From assembly GCF_050003625.1 (NCBI RefSeq), contig NC_134400.1, forward strand, positions 63,426,241-63,490,240: DNA of 64,000 bases, read 5' to 3'. Shown in pieces: positions 55,010 through 64,000 of this stretch (position 1 is the first letter of the stretch; the number at the start of each line of letters is the position of its first letter). The position numbers and the translations under genes are program-made. This DNA is from Haematobia irritans (lineage: Eukaryota > Arthropoda > Insecta > Diptera > Muscidae). The notes under the pieces are model-generated. The model did not search any database, had not been told where the DNA came from, and was given only the letters and a program-made list of their open reading frames with translations.

Positions 55010-57090
55010 AAGGTTTTCAAATTCGCTTACGCCTTACACAAAATGAAGTACACTCACACAAGAGGTGTTTAATTGATTACTTTTCATCCGCATCATGACA
55101 GCTCATACAGTAGTCATTATACTTCGCGCCAATAGTTTCTGCAAAATCCCCTATCAGACAGCGACCCGTTATAGCAGATATCAGGAGTGAAGTCTGACGT
55201 TTTGAGAACACTAGCATATCTAGTGTCCGGTTTAAGTTTTAATTGGGGCCATATTTGCTTGGTGTCGTTACAACCCTTACAATTCTCCAATCGAACATTT
55301 GCCATCATAACAGCCTTCTCACGCATTAACAGCTTGCAGGTAGCCAGAGGCATACCAACAGATTCCAGTTCCCCTGGAATATGAAAGGTAGTTCCTAGCC
55401 TTGCTAACTCATCCCCTTCGCAGTTCCCCGGTATGTTCCTATGCCCAGGCACCCATATTATGTGAATATTGTACTGCTCAGCTATCTCGTTGAGAGATTT
55501 GCACAGTTGATGGCCGTTTTCGAGATAAGGAACACAAAATTCAATTCGCCACCACTTTTATTGCTAATATTTCAGCTGATTATGTAATATTTTCGCTATT
55601 CGAAGTTCCAGGTCTTTAGAATATACTCCGAACACCACTTGTCCATCCAATTTGGAGCCATCAGAGAAGAAATCTATATGATGTTTATTCCCTGGGGTCT
55701 GTGTGCACCACGCCTCACTGTTGGGAATTAGAATTTCAAACTTTTTGTCGAAAAGTGGTTTCACCAGAGTGTAATCCACTACGTTTGGCACATCTGGCAT
55801 TATTTTGAGGATCGAACTGTGACCGTACCTCTTTTTCCGACTACAGCGATAGCTCGCGCAACCGCACAACCGTTGTTGCAGCTGTCTGTTTGGCTAAAAT
55901 GTCTAAAGGCAAGAGATGCAGTATGACATTAAGGGAATCTGTTCCTGTCTTACTGAATTTGCCTGAGATACACAAGCAAGCCATACGTTGAACTATATCT
56001 AAGCTTGTCGGCTGCTGAGGTGCCGGCCACCAGACTACAACGCCATATAGCATTATAGGTCTAACCACTGCTGTGTGTAGCCAATGCATAATTTTCGGTT
56101 TTAGTCCCCACTGTTTTCCTATTGCTATTTTGCACGAGTAAAAAGCTACCGTGGCTTTTCTCGCCCTTTCTTCAATATTAAGCCTAAAGTTAAACTTCCT
56201 GTCCAAAATAACGCCAATGCATTTTGCACACTCACCAAAGGGTATTTCAATACCCCCTAAGGATATGGGCTTAACCGTGGGAGGTTTGCGATCGTTGCAG
56301 TACATGACTAGTTCTGTCTTTACAGGATTTACCCCAATACCATTCTCTTTCGCCCATATCTCAGTCATCCGGAGGGCTCTCTGTTTAATATCTTTGTATG
56401 TGGATGGGAATTTTCCCTGACTGCTAGAGATAGTGATAGTGAGCTTTCAAGCTGACTAGTTCATGCAGTGCGTTCTCAGTAGACCTGTTCTTCGAGTATG
56501 CATGCTGCCGTTTCTTATATAAATATCTAGGATCCTCTCCGCGGTCTTAAGTAGGAATGACAATAAGCCGATTGTTCGGAAATCCTTCACACTCGAGTGA
56601 GAGGCTTTTCCCGCTTTAGGTATGAAAACTACTTGTGATACATCCTATTTTTGGTAACGAAGGTTGGTGCATCTCCCTTATAGCAAACTACCAGGTTAGT
56701 ACGCAAAATAAATTCTATTAACGACTCTCCCCAAATAAATACTATGATGTGCATTTGCATCACATCCCATAATAAGTTTTGTCTTTGTTTTCAGTGACTT
56801 CTCAACCTAGGTCTTAACGGCACATATCATGTCCCATGTAGACCGAAGATCCTCAATATTTGCATTTGGCTGCCTCTAGACTGACTGCGACAGTGTCTGC
56901 ATTGCTCAATGAAGGAGGATGGAATAAGTTTAGTTCGTTTTTGGCACTTAGACATGCTCTATTTATATCTTTACTTGCAAAAGTTTGAAATACGGAGTGC
57001 TTAATTCACAGATCTTGTTCTTATGGTTCTTGGCTAAGAACTATATATGTATATGTCTCCTTTCATCAGGAGAACTTTTAAAGCAGCACA
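55010..57090 (-). pseudogene. LOA-4 LINE ORF2, degraded
   Basis: Minus strand from high to low: endonuclease traces (56700-57090); RT traces (56400-56700); VNPVKTELVMYCNDRKPPTV, GGIEIPFGECAKCIGVIL, HTAVVRPIMLYGVVVWWPA; RNase H HIDFFSDGSKLDGQVVFGVY, PGHRNIPGNCEGDELARLG; and C-terminal REKAVMMANVRLENCKGC with LLCECT-like remains near 55055. Several deletions, for example at about 56430 and 55530. Confidence 0.85.
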
Positions 57091-57097
57091 AGCAGCC

Positions 57098-57640
57098 TTA
57101 CAATGGTGAAGATTTATCTGAAGGAACCGTCACATCAGCCGTTTCGATTGAGTCATAAAGGGCTTCCTCTTCAAAGCTTTCGGTGACTCTCACAACAATC
57201 CGCGGTTCAGCTTTGGTTTTTGTGTCTCTTTCGGCTTCGCAAGCCGATTTTTTCACTTCTGACTCTAACGGAGGCTTGTCCGTTTCGGAATCCTTTAGCT
57301 GATCGCTTTTGTATACCTTCATATGGATCTCATGAAAGCCATAACCTACACGACTTTGGGTCTGGGCTAGATGTGGCAGCGACCCAATGTTCAATATAAA
57401 CACCGCATGTCGTCTTGGTCCATCCACCTCATCCAAACGACCAACCTTCCAATCGGTGGTTGGAAGATCTGGGCCACATTCCTTTAGTCTGTTTAATATT
57501 GATTCAGGATCAGGAGGGTTTGCAGGTATCCATGTATGTGCTCTAGGTTTAGCCGGTAAGTCTTTTTTTTTGCCCAAATGTATAACTTCAGTGGACCCTG
57601 AAGTTAGCAACCCAGTGGATGAATTTGAATTTCTCTGCAT
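57098..57640 (-). CDS. LOA-4 LINE ORF1, best copy in the window
   Basis: 180 residues, Met at 57640: polar N-terminus, KPRAHTWIPANPPDPESIL, WKVGRLDEVDGPRRHAVFIL, GYGFHEIHMKVYKSDQLKDS, then an acidic tail. No Cys knuckles. It parallels the LOA-1 ORF1 part. Role by family: RNA-binding protein of the LINE particle. Its ORF2 is broken, so the copy is not autonomous. Confidence 0.65.
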   Translation of the reverse strand: MQRNSNSSTGLLTSGSTEVIHLGKKKDLPAKPRAHTWIPANPPDPESILNRLKECGPDLPTTDWKVGRLDEVDGPRRHAVFILNIGSLPHLAQTQSRVGYGFHEIHMKVYKSDQLKDSETDKPPLESEVKKSACEAERDTKTKAEPRIVVRVTESFEEEALYDSIETADVTVPSDKSSPL

Positions 57641-57922
57641 GGTGGCTTAATTTACCACGACACTTGAAATTCGTACTTGGTACTTATTACGATGAAATAA
57701 TCCACGTCCGTTCAGTTCGACGGTTGAATGAAAATACCAGACCAAGATCAGAATTTGGATGTAAGTTTTGTAAACATCTTAGAATTGTGAAAGACTTAAA
57801 ACTGCGAGAGCCTTCCTTCGCTGGCCAAATCGGTTCGCGTCCTTTACTCTTACAACCACTTTCCCATAACAGCATTATTTTATTTAAAAAATTCCCATAA
57901 CAGCATTATTTTATTAAAAAAA
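57641..57922 (-). other. LOA-4 5' UTR with a short duplication at its edge
   Basis: Upstream of ORF1. Ends in two tandem copies of CCCATAACAGCATTATTTTATT (about 57862-57884 and 57893-57915) separated by AAAAAATT, perhaps a 5'-end duplication or a target duplication made on insertion. Confidence 0.45.
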
Positions 57923-58144
57923 ATAGAGAAATTGAAAAAATCTAACATGGGGCGATATGACTAGAACAATTTTGTAGGAAGGGTAAGGCACAATATCTGC
58001 ATGACAAAAAATATAGCTTGCGCTATTGCCGAAAAATAAAGCAGAGCTTCATTTATATTGCAGGGAATAATCTAGAGCTTCGAAAAAATCGATATTTTTT
58101 CGCTGGGTGTCCTATATGAAAATATCTATACCACCTTATAATTA

Positions 58145-58731
58145 CACTCAAAAAACAGTTTATCTGGATCCAAAGATTTTGATCTTCCTTAAGGATTTGG
58201 GTTCCGAGTCAAAGATGCGGCTTCTTCAAAATAAACACATTTTTAACGACCTATCTGGCTTTAAATATAGGATCAATGAAATGGAAATTAGGATACAAAT
58301 TTCATTTATCGAATTTTCATTCATAAGTCTATTCACGTACAAACAAATGCAAGTTTAAAAATCCAAATAATAACGGATACATCAAAGTAAAAAATGTTTT
58401 CTTAATTCCAAAAAAACTTTAAACCAAAGATGCTAATACCTCCAAATAAGACTGTATTTGAAGAGTTTTAACCTTAAATCTAAAGATTCAATATTTCAGT
58501 CAATTTCATGACGATTTCTTTAAATCAAAAATGTTTCCTAACTTTGAAGAAAATTTGCCTTAATTTTTTCCTAAATTTCATAAAAAATTCTTTGAAGCAA
58601 AGATTATAAATTTTATTTTAATTAAAATTTAAAAATATATTAAAGAGATGTGTCCTTAATATTTTGTAAATTGCGCATCCTAAAATTTAGGTTGCGTAAT
58701 CTTTAATATCACATACATATTTTTTTCAGTG
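58145..58731 (+). mobile_element. M2 MITE, fullest copy, next to a host splice site
   Basis: 587 bp, CACTCAAAAAACAG to ATTTTTTTCAGTG; TA on the left (58143-58144). Shares CCAAAGATTTTGA, TTCCGAGTCAAAGATGC and CTATTCACGTACAAACAAATGC with other M2 copies. Its right end lies 30 bp before the acceptor of the first Ig exon. Confidence 0.75.
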
Positions 58732-58761
58732 AATGTTTATATTTTGGTTTTCCATCTTTAG

Positions 58762-59031
58762 TTCCACCGACTCTTCGGGCTCTTCCACACAACGGACAAG
58801 TAACGGCAAGAAAAGGAAGTACAGTCACACTGGAATGTAAGGCATCTGGAAATCCTGTTCCTACAATTTATTGGTTCAAAAAAGATATGTTTTCTGGTCC
58901 TACACATTTGTCAGACAGTTCAACGCTAATATTGGAAAATGTTGATAGACATCATGCAGGCATATATCAATGTTCAGCTGACAACGGTGTAAAAGAGAGA
59001 GTTTCAATGGATATTCAATTAACTATTTTAT
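58762..59031 (+). CDS. Ig-superfamily cell-adhesion gene, exon encoding an Ig C2-type domain
   Basis: 270-nt internal exon. Acceptor TTTTCCATCTTTAG ends at 58761; donor T|GTAAGC at 59032. Translation: PPTLRALPHNGQVTARKGST, TLECKASGNPVPTIYWFKK (B-strand Cys and core Trp), SSTLILENVDRHHAGIYQCSADNGV (the D..G.Y.C signature). This is one complete Ig C2 domain; the protein would be a neuronal-type extracellular adhesion molecule of the lachesin/klingon-like class (family from memory; exact orthologue not claimed). It begins with two bases of a split codon and ends with one, and joins in frame to the next exon. No stop or frameshift, unlike everything around it. Upstream exons are not seen in the window. 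Confidence 0.93.
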
Positions 59032-59087
59032 GTAAGCAGCTAATCCCGAAAAGACTTCACGTAAAATACTTTTAAATTATTTTTCAG

Positions 59088-59185
59088 CTCCTCCGGAGAT
59101 AACTGTAGAGAAATCTTGGGTTCATGCGGCTGAAGGTTACGATGTGGAACTAGTTTGCATTGTGCATGGGGATGTTAATTCAGAG
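59088..59185 (+). CDS. Ig-superfamily cell-adhesion gene, next exon (start of following Ig domain)
   Basis: 98-nt exon after a 56-bp intron (59032-59087); acceptor ATTTTTCAG, donor GAG|GTTAGT at 59186. Translation: SPPEITVEKSWVHAAEGYDV, ELVCIVHGDVNSE, the A-C strands of the next Ig domain with its first Cys. It ends in phase 0. The partner Cys exon is not found up to 64000, so the following intron exceeds 4.8 kb. Confidence 0.92.
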
Positions 59186-59539
59186 GTTAGTATGGACATA
59201 ATTTACAATATTCAATTTATTCGTTAAATCTGATGATAATTCACATCGGCATATAAATTTGATTTATTTATTATTGTAAATAGATTTTTTAGTAGTTACC
59301 CTATTTTTTTATTACCTTATGAACAAGTACATAAGTTCAGCCGAGTCTTAAGTACCCACTACCATGGATCATTTAAAATGATTTCTTTTAAGCAACTTTT
59401 TATAATGGATTACTGGACATCTATATGATGATTAAAAATATCAATGAATCTGAATCTGTAAATAAAATAAAACTAGCACCATATAAGCACATTAAAAAGA
59501 GATGCCGTTTGCATATAAAACCTAAGGTAATTCATACTG
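59186..59539 (+). other. Host intron with an R-family head relic
   Basis: Intronic. At about 59324-59385 ACAAGTACATAAGTTCAGCC and GTACCCACTACCATGGATCA match the heads of R1 and R3, decayed. Otherwise nothing seen. Confidence 0.55.
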
Positions 59540-60188
59540 CACTGAAAAAAATATTGTCGTGAGGTCAAAGATTTCATGTCTTTAAAATACGAATACAACT
59601 TTTGCTTAGCGTAGAAGACGCATTTCTCTAAAATAAAGTTATTTTCCTTGTCCAAAAGTCGATAAACTTTTCAATGAAGTCGTATTGTCCTCATAATTAA
59701 GTGATTTGACTTAAAAATCTTAACATGAAAGAAAAAATTTATAGGCTAAGGTCAACTTGACTTTAATAATTCAGAAAAATTCTTTAAATTTAATGAAATT
59801 GTCTTTAAATTGGTTGTCTTTTTGCATCTTGACTACAAAGCAAAAAATCGTTCAAATATAGGACATGTTTTTCAAAACTTTATTTTAAAGAAGTTTTTTA
59901 CTTCAAACATAGCATAATTTCTACTGGATGTCGAGTCTTAATTTGGAAATTAAAGTTGCCGTTAACTCGGTTTTAAAGGACTTTGGTAGCATACGAAGAA
60001 AAAAAGCTGAGAAAGCGAAAAATTAAAATTTGCTTCCTAGAAGCAAGTACACAAAACTTAAATTAAAAAGAGAATTGTGTCTTAAAGGTATCCTTACTTG
60101 TATTCTCCGCTTCTTTGGCTTGGAATCAATACCAAATTTTTTGAAGTAAAGACAAAATCTTTGGAACCGAGTATGCTTTTTTTCAGTG
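59540..60188 (+). mobile_element. M1c MITE in the host intron
   Basis: 649 bp, CACTGAAAAAAATATTG to GCTTTTTTTCAGTG. Flanks are TG on both sides rather than TA. Same orientation as M1a. Confidence 0.85.
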
Positions 60189-61034
60189 TGCTTAAAAATT
60201 AACAATAAATGGTAAAGGTGGAATTACATAAACTAATTTTCTTCTATCAATCCAATTAAAAAAGATGCAAGAATCAAACATGTTATTATTTCGCCTATTA
60301 AGATAAACGGTGTTGAAAATTAAATAATTTACTCATCTTTTTCAATTACATTAATCAAATTTCCAGTACCACAAGTACATAAGAAAGAATTGTCAAAACT
60401 TTGAATTCTATCTATATTAACTCCAACAGCTCTAAACAAGCTACATATCAAATCATACCAAATCCATACTTTCATAATCATGAACCACTATGAATTCCTG
60501 TAACGGATACATGCTAATGTCAATCAAAGCATACGTCAACTTTATAACGAAAATGTATCTGGTGGAAACATAAAGCCAAAAAGATTTTCAACTCTGTCAC
60601 TTCAATCGCTCCTACAGAGTGTCCAATAAGGTCCATCTCAAAGAGTGGGGTAGACCTTAAAACAATCTTCAGCCCGCTTCTGTGTAGTTTAGAGGCTGTC
60701 AAAATCGTCAGATGATTTGTTCCATGTTGTCCATCTGCAACTTCCACAATTAACCCCTTTGTTCGTCAAAAAGCCATTGTCGCTTATTCGCTATTTGATC
60801 TTAAGAATAACAGGTGATTATCTCAAACAAAAAATGGTCAAGCACATGAGAGAACTCGTCCGCGTCTATTTTAGAGTCAAACAATACTCTGCGTTATAAT
60901 TATTCAACTATTTCAAAGATTCATTCTAATCTGTATTATAATTATACAACTATTTCAATGATTATGTAACTACCAAAATAAACTCTCAAAGAACCATCTG
61001 ACTTAGTAGTTGTTTATATTGTTGCATTTTATAA
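60189..61034. other. Host intron, nothing recognised
   Basis: AT-rich noncoding sequence. Short frames at 60520-60899 have no motif and no splice context. Confidence 0.4.
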
Positions 61035-61457
61035 GCATATCAAAATTTTGGCCTCATCATAAAACAGTTTTCTGAAACAACATACAAGCGGTTTCACAGA
61101 AATTGCCCTCTTTTGATTCTTTCGCTGTGTTATGTTGATATCTTTCGTCAACCCTCCCGGTTTCTATCTCTATTTCTTTCTCTATACTCTCTCTGTCGCT
61201 CTCTGAATAAAATATCACAACATATATATGTTTACTCGAAATTTGTAAATTTATATATGTTTACATTCACACATATTATTTTTATGAAACATTCATGCCC
61301 CAAACATAATATATTCTAACATATTAACATATGTGTCCCAAACATTTAGTGTTAGCTTAGGAACATTACATGTTTGCACTTAAATATATTGTGTTTAAAA
61401 ATTGTGCCCGAAACACATTTTGTTATATCGGAACATATGAAAAACATATTTTTCTAA
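61035..61457 (-). mobile_element. T4: fragment of the tRNA-carrying element
   Basis: Matches the CACTGTTAG end of T1-T3 in inverted orientation (AACATATGAAAAACATATTT at the right), about 420 bp. It lacks the tRNA-like pair; the terminal CAGTG is altered to CCAG. Confidence 0.75.
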
Positions 61458-61589
61458 CCAGAAATATTGATTTTAGACTCCATAAAACATACTGATCGAC
61501 TCAGAATCACCTTCTGAGTCGATCTATTCATATTGGTCCGTTCATCGGTCGGTCTGTCTATGTATTGTTCGCAGGATTCCGGTCCAATT

Positions 61590-62214
61590 CTTTTGATGAA
61601 ACTTACTTTTCATATATATGCATATATGCAAAATTCAAGCGTGGTGAAATGAGCACGGAGGACGGTGAACGCAGTGGACGCCCGAAAGAGGTGGTTACCG
61701 ACGAAAACATCAAAAAAATCCACAAAATGATTTTGAATGTCCGTAAAATGAAGTTGATCGAGATAGCAGAGGCCTTAAAAATATCAAAGGAACGTGTTGG
61801 TCATATCATTCATCAATATTTGCATATGCCGAAGCTCTATGCAAAATGGGTGCCGCGCGAGGTCACATTTGTCCAAAAACAACAACGTGTTGATTATTCT
61901 GAGCGGTGTTTGCAGCTGTTAACTCGTAATACATCCGAGTTTTTCCGTCTGAGTACTATGTTCAGTTTTCAAGCTGAAAACCAGCTTGTTTTCACGGTTA
62001 CTTTTTTTAATTAATTAATTTAGAAATATAAAATTAGTTGCAATCAATTCCTTGGATCTTTTCCATCCATTATTTGGTAAGACTTGATCAAAATATAATC
62101 GTCTTCATAAATATATTTGTACTTTTAATTTAGTGTTTTGGTGAAAACATCGAACATAGTACTCACCTATATGTGACAATGGATGAAACATGGCTCCATC
62201 ACTACACTCCTGAG
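61590..62214 (+). pseudogene. Mariner-2 transposase N-terminal half
   Basis: + strand: KFKRGEMSTEDGERSGRPKE, KLIEIAEALKISKERVGHII (helix-turn-helix), LYAKWVPREVTFVQKQQRV, LQLLTRNTSEFFR, and, after a 214-bp MITE, TMDETWLHHYTPE (first catalytic Asp). Cut at 62215 by a G/C-hairpin element. A different mariner from mariner-1. Confidence 0.85.
61951..62164. mobile_element. MITE with TIR GAGTACTATGTTC
   Basis: 214 bp, GAGTACTATGTTCAG to CGAACATAGTACTC. It lies within mariner-2, whose frame continues when about this length is left out. The TSD is not clear (possibly CT). Confidence 0.8.
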
Positions 62215-62325
62215 CATTAGCGTAGCTAGACAATTTTCCTAGGGGGGGGCTATAGCCCCCCTAGCTAAATAGTGATATTTCATTTATTTATATATCAATT
62301 AATGTTTTATTTCATAAAAATGAAT
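62215..62325. mobile_element. G/C-hairpin hAT-like element, copy 3, truncated
   Basis: CATTAGCGTAGCTAGAC then CCTAGGGGGGGGCTATAGCC, the right end of copies 1 and 2 in inverted orientation, then cut by R3. Confidence 0.82.
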
Positions 62326-64000
62326 AAAAACAAGTATATACGGCCGTAAGTTCGGCCAGGCCGAAGCTTATGTACCCTCCATCATGGATTGCGTAGAAAC
62401 TTCTTCTAAACACTGCCATCCAGATTCGAATTACTTAAGTTGCGGTAACGCTTGCCGATGGCAAGGTATCTTAAAACCTCCTAACACCATCTTCTAAATT
62501 GTATGTAAGTCCATACGTGGTATATATTAAATCAAAAAAGATCGATCCAATACGTATATAATTCAGTTTGACAAAGTAGAATTTTTACAAAATTTTCTAC
62601 AGAAATAAAATTTTAACAAAATTTTCTATAGAAATAAAATTTTCACAAAATTTTCTATAGAAATAAAAATTTGGACAAAATTTTCTATAGATAGAAAATT
62701 TTGACAAAAATTTCTACAAAAAATAAAATTTTAACAAAATTTTCTATAGAAATAAACTTTTGGCAAAATTTTCTATAGAAATAAAATCTTGGTAGATTAT
62801 TTTTGGCTCGAGTGGCAACCATGATTATGAACCGAATAAAATTTGAACAACATTTTCTATAGAAATAAAATTTTGACAAAATTTTCTATAGAAATAAAAT
62901 TCTGACAATGATGAAAATTTTATTATGATCCGAATAAAATTTTAACAAAATTTTCTCAAGAAATAAAATTTTGGTAGATTATTTTTGGCTCTAGTGGCAA
63001 CCATGATTATGAACCGATATGGACCAATTTTTGTGTGATTGGACCAATTTTGGTATGGTTGTTAGCGACCATATACTAACACCACGTTCCTAATTTGAAC
63101 CGGATCGGATGAATTTTGCTCCTCCAAGAGGCTCCGGAGGTCAAATCTGGAGAACATTTTATATGGGGGCTATATATAATTATGGACCGATTCTGCCACG
63201 GTTGTTAAAGATCATATACTAACACCATATTCCAAATTACAACCGGATTGGATGAAATTTGCTTCTCTTGGAGACTTCCCAAGCCAAATCTGGGGATCGG
63301 TTTATATGGGGGCTATATATAATTATGAACCGATGTGGACCACTTTTTGCATGGTTGTTAGAGACCATATACCAATATCATGTACCAAATTTCAGGCGGA
63401 TCGGATGAAATTTGCTTCTCTTTGAGGCTTCGCAACCCAAATCTGGGGATCGGTTTATATGGGCGCTATATATAATTATGGACCGATGTGTACCAATTTT
63501 TGCACGGTTGTTAGAGACCATATACCAATACCATGTACCAAATTTCAGCCGGATCGGATGCAATTTGCTTCTCTTTGAGGCTTCGCAAGCCAAATCTGGA
63601 GATCGGTTTATATGGGGTCTATATATAATTATTGACCGATGTGGACCAATTTTTGCATGGTTGTTAGAGACCATATACCAACATCATGTACCAAATTTCA
63701 GCCGGATCGGATGAAATTTGCTTCTCTTTGAGGCTCCGCAAGCCAAATCAGGGGATCGGTTTATATGGGGGCTATATATAATTATGGACCGATGTGGACC
63801 AATTTTTGCATGATTGTTAGAGACCATATACCAACACCATGTACCAAATTTCAGCCGGATCGGATGAAATATGCTTCTCTTAGAGGGTCCACAAGCCAAA
63901 TCTGGGGATCGGTTTATATGGGGGCTATATATAATTAAGGACCGATATGGACCAATTTTTGCATGGTTGTTAGAGACCATATACCAACACCATATACCAA
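62326..64000 (+). mobile_element. R3: diverged 153-bp-repeat element, continues past the window
   Basis: Head AAAAACAAGTATATACGGCC followed by GTAAGTTCGGCCAGGCCGAA, as in R1. Then a ~30-bp minisatellite and tandem units anchored on TATATGGGGGCTATATAT at 63168, 63311, 63464, 63617, 63770 and 63923 (steps 143, then 153 four times). Unit wording differs from R1 but aligns (ATGGACCGA, ACCAATTTTTG, AAATTTCAG, GGATGAAA, CCAAATC, ATCGGTTTATATGGGGGCT). No credible ORF. Confidence 0.83.
62577..62960 (+). repeat. Minisatellite, ~30-bp unit, inside R3
   Basis: About ten variants of ATTTTCTATAGAAATAAAAT with TTTGACAAA spacers, interrupted by TTGGTAGATTATTTTTGGCT and GGCAACCATGATTATGAACC blocks that occur twice. 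Confidence 0.8.

Noticed and set aside
63378..63980. Repeated ~98-codon frames on both strands
   Set aside because: Tandem R3 units, no coding features.

Overview
The window is eukaryotic and most likely comes from a higher (calyptrate, probably muscid) fly. It is AT-rich, has 56-bp introns, and carries insect-type BEL/Pao and Gypsy retrotransposons, Jockey- and LOA-type LINEs, mariners and many MITEs. Species is inferred from repeat style only. The one host gene I can support is an immunoglobulin-superfamily cell-adhesion gene, seen as two consecutive + strand exons at 58762-59031 and 59088-59185. I recognise no other host exon, so the window probably lies mostly in long introns of, or DNA flanking, that gene.

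Layout. 1-7305: a BEL/Pao element with an env gene, minus strand, cut by the left window edge; its protease, part of its integrase and its env frame are broken. 7308-10172: a mariner split by a tRNA-carrying element (T1). 10809-24931: one Jockey-type LINE on the minus strand, stretched over 14 kb by M1 MITEs, a second tRNA-carrying element (T2, itself hosting a 153-bp-repeat element R1) and two Harbinger-type MITEs. The first of these holds a P-like element that holds a LOA LINE. 25205-28712: a 175-bp duplication, then three interleaved long inverted repeats. 29320-33297: piggyBac-like MITE, BEL remnants, an LTR-like segment and a second LOA copy. 33722-37923: a second Jockey-superfamily LINE on the minus strand, hit by a hAT-like element with G/C hairpin ends and by a 5'-truncated + strand LINE. 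38003-43921: a giant palindrome split by a P-like MITE and by a second G/C-hairpin element, which contains R2 (an inverted near-copy of R1), which contains a hAT MITE. 44218-45990: another LINE. 46041-53510: a Gypsy element with LTR ends, split by T3 (which hosts a mariner-like element) and a P-like MITE. 53512-57922: two more LOA copies. 58145-61457: the host exons with intronic MITEs. 61590-64000: a second mariner, a third G/C-hairpin fragment and R3, another 153-bp-repeat element.

No complete autonomous element is visible. The value of the region is its stratigraphy: many insertions have exact target-site duplications (2, 3, 4 or 8 bp), and in several cases leaving out the insertion plus one duplication gives back an open frame in the host element. 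The most unusual structures are the family of TA-flanked elements carrying two divergent tRNA-like sequences, the G/C-hairpin hAT-like family, the nearly 2-kb palindrome, the interleaved inverted repeats, and two diverged repeat families that both keep an exact 153-bp period.
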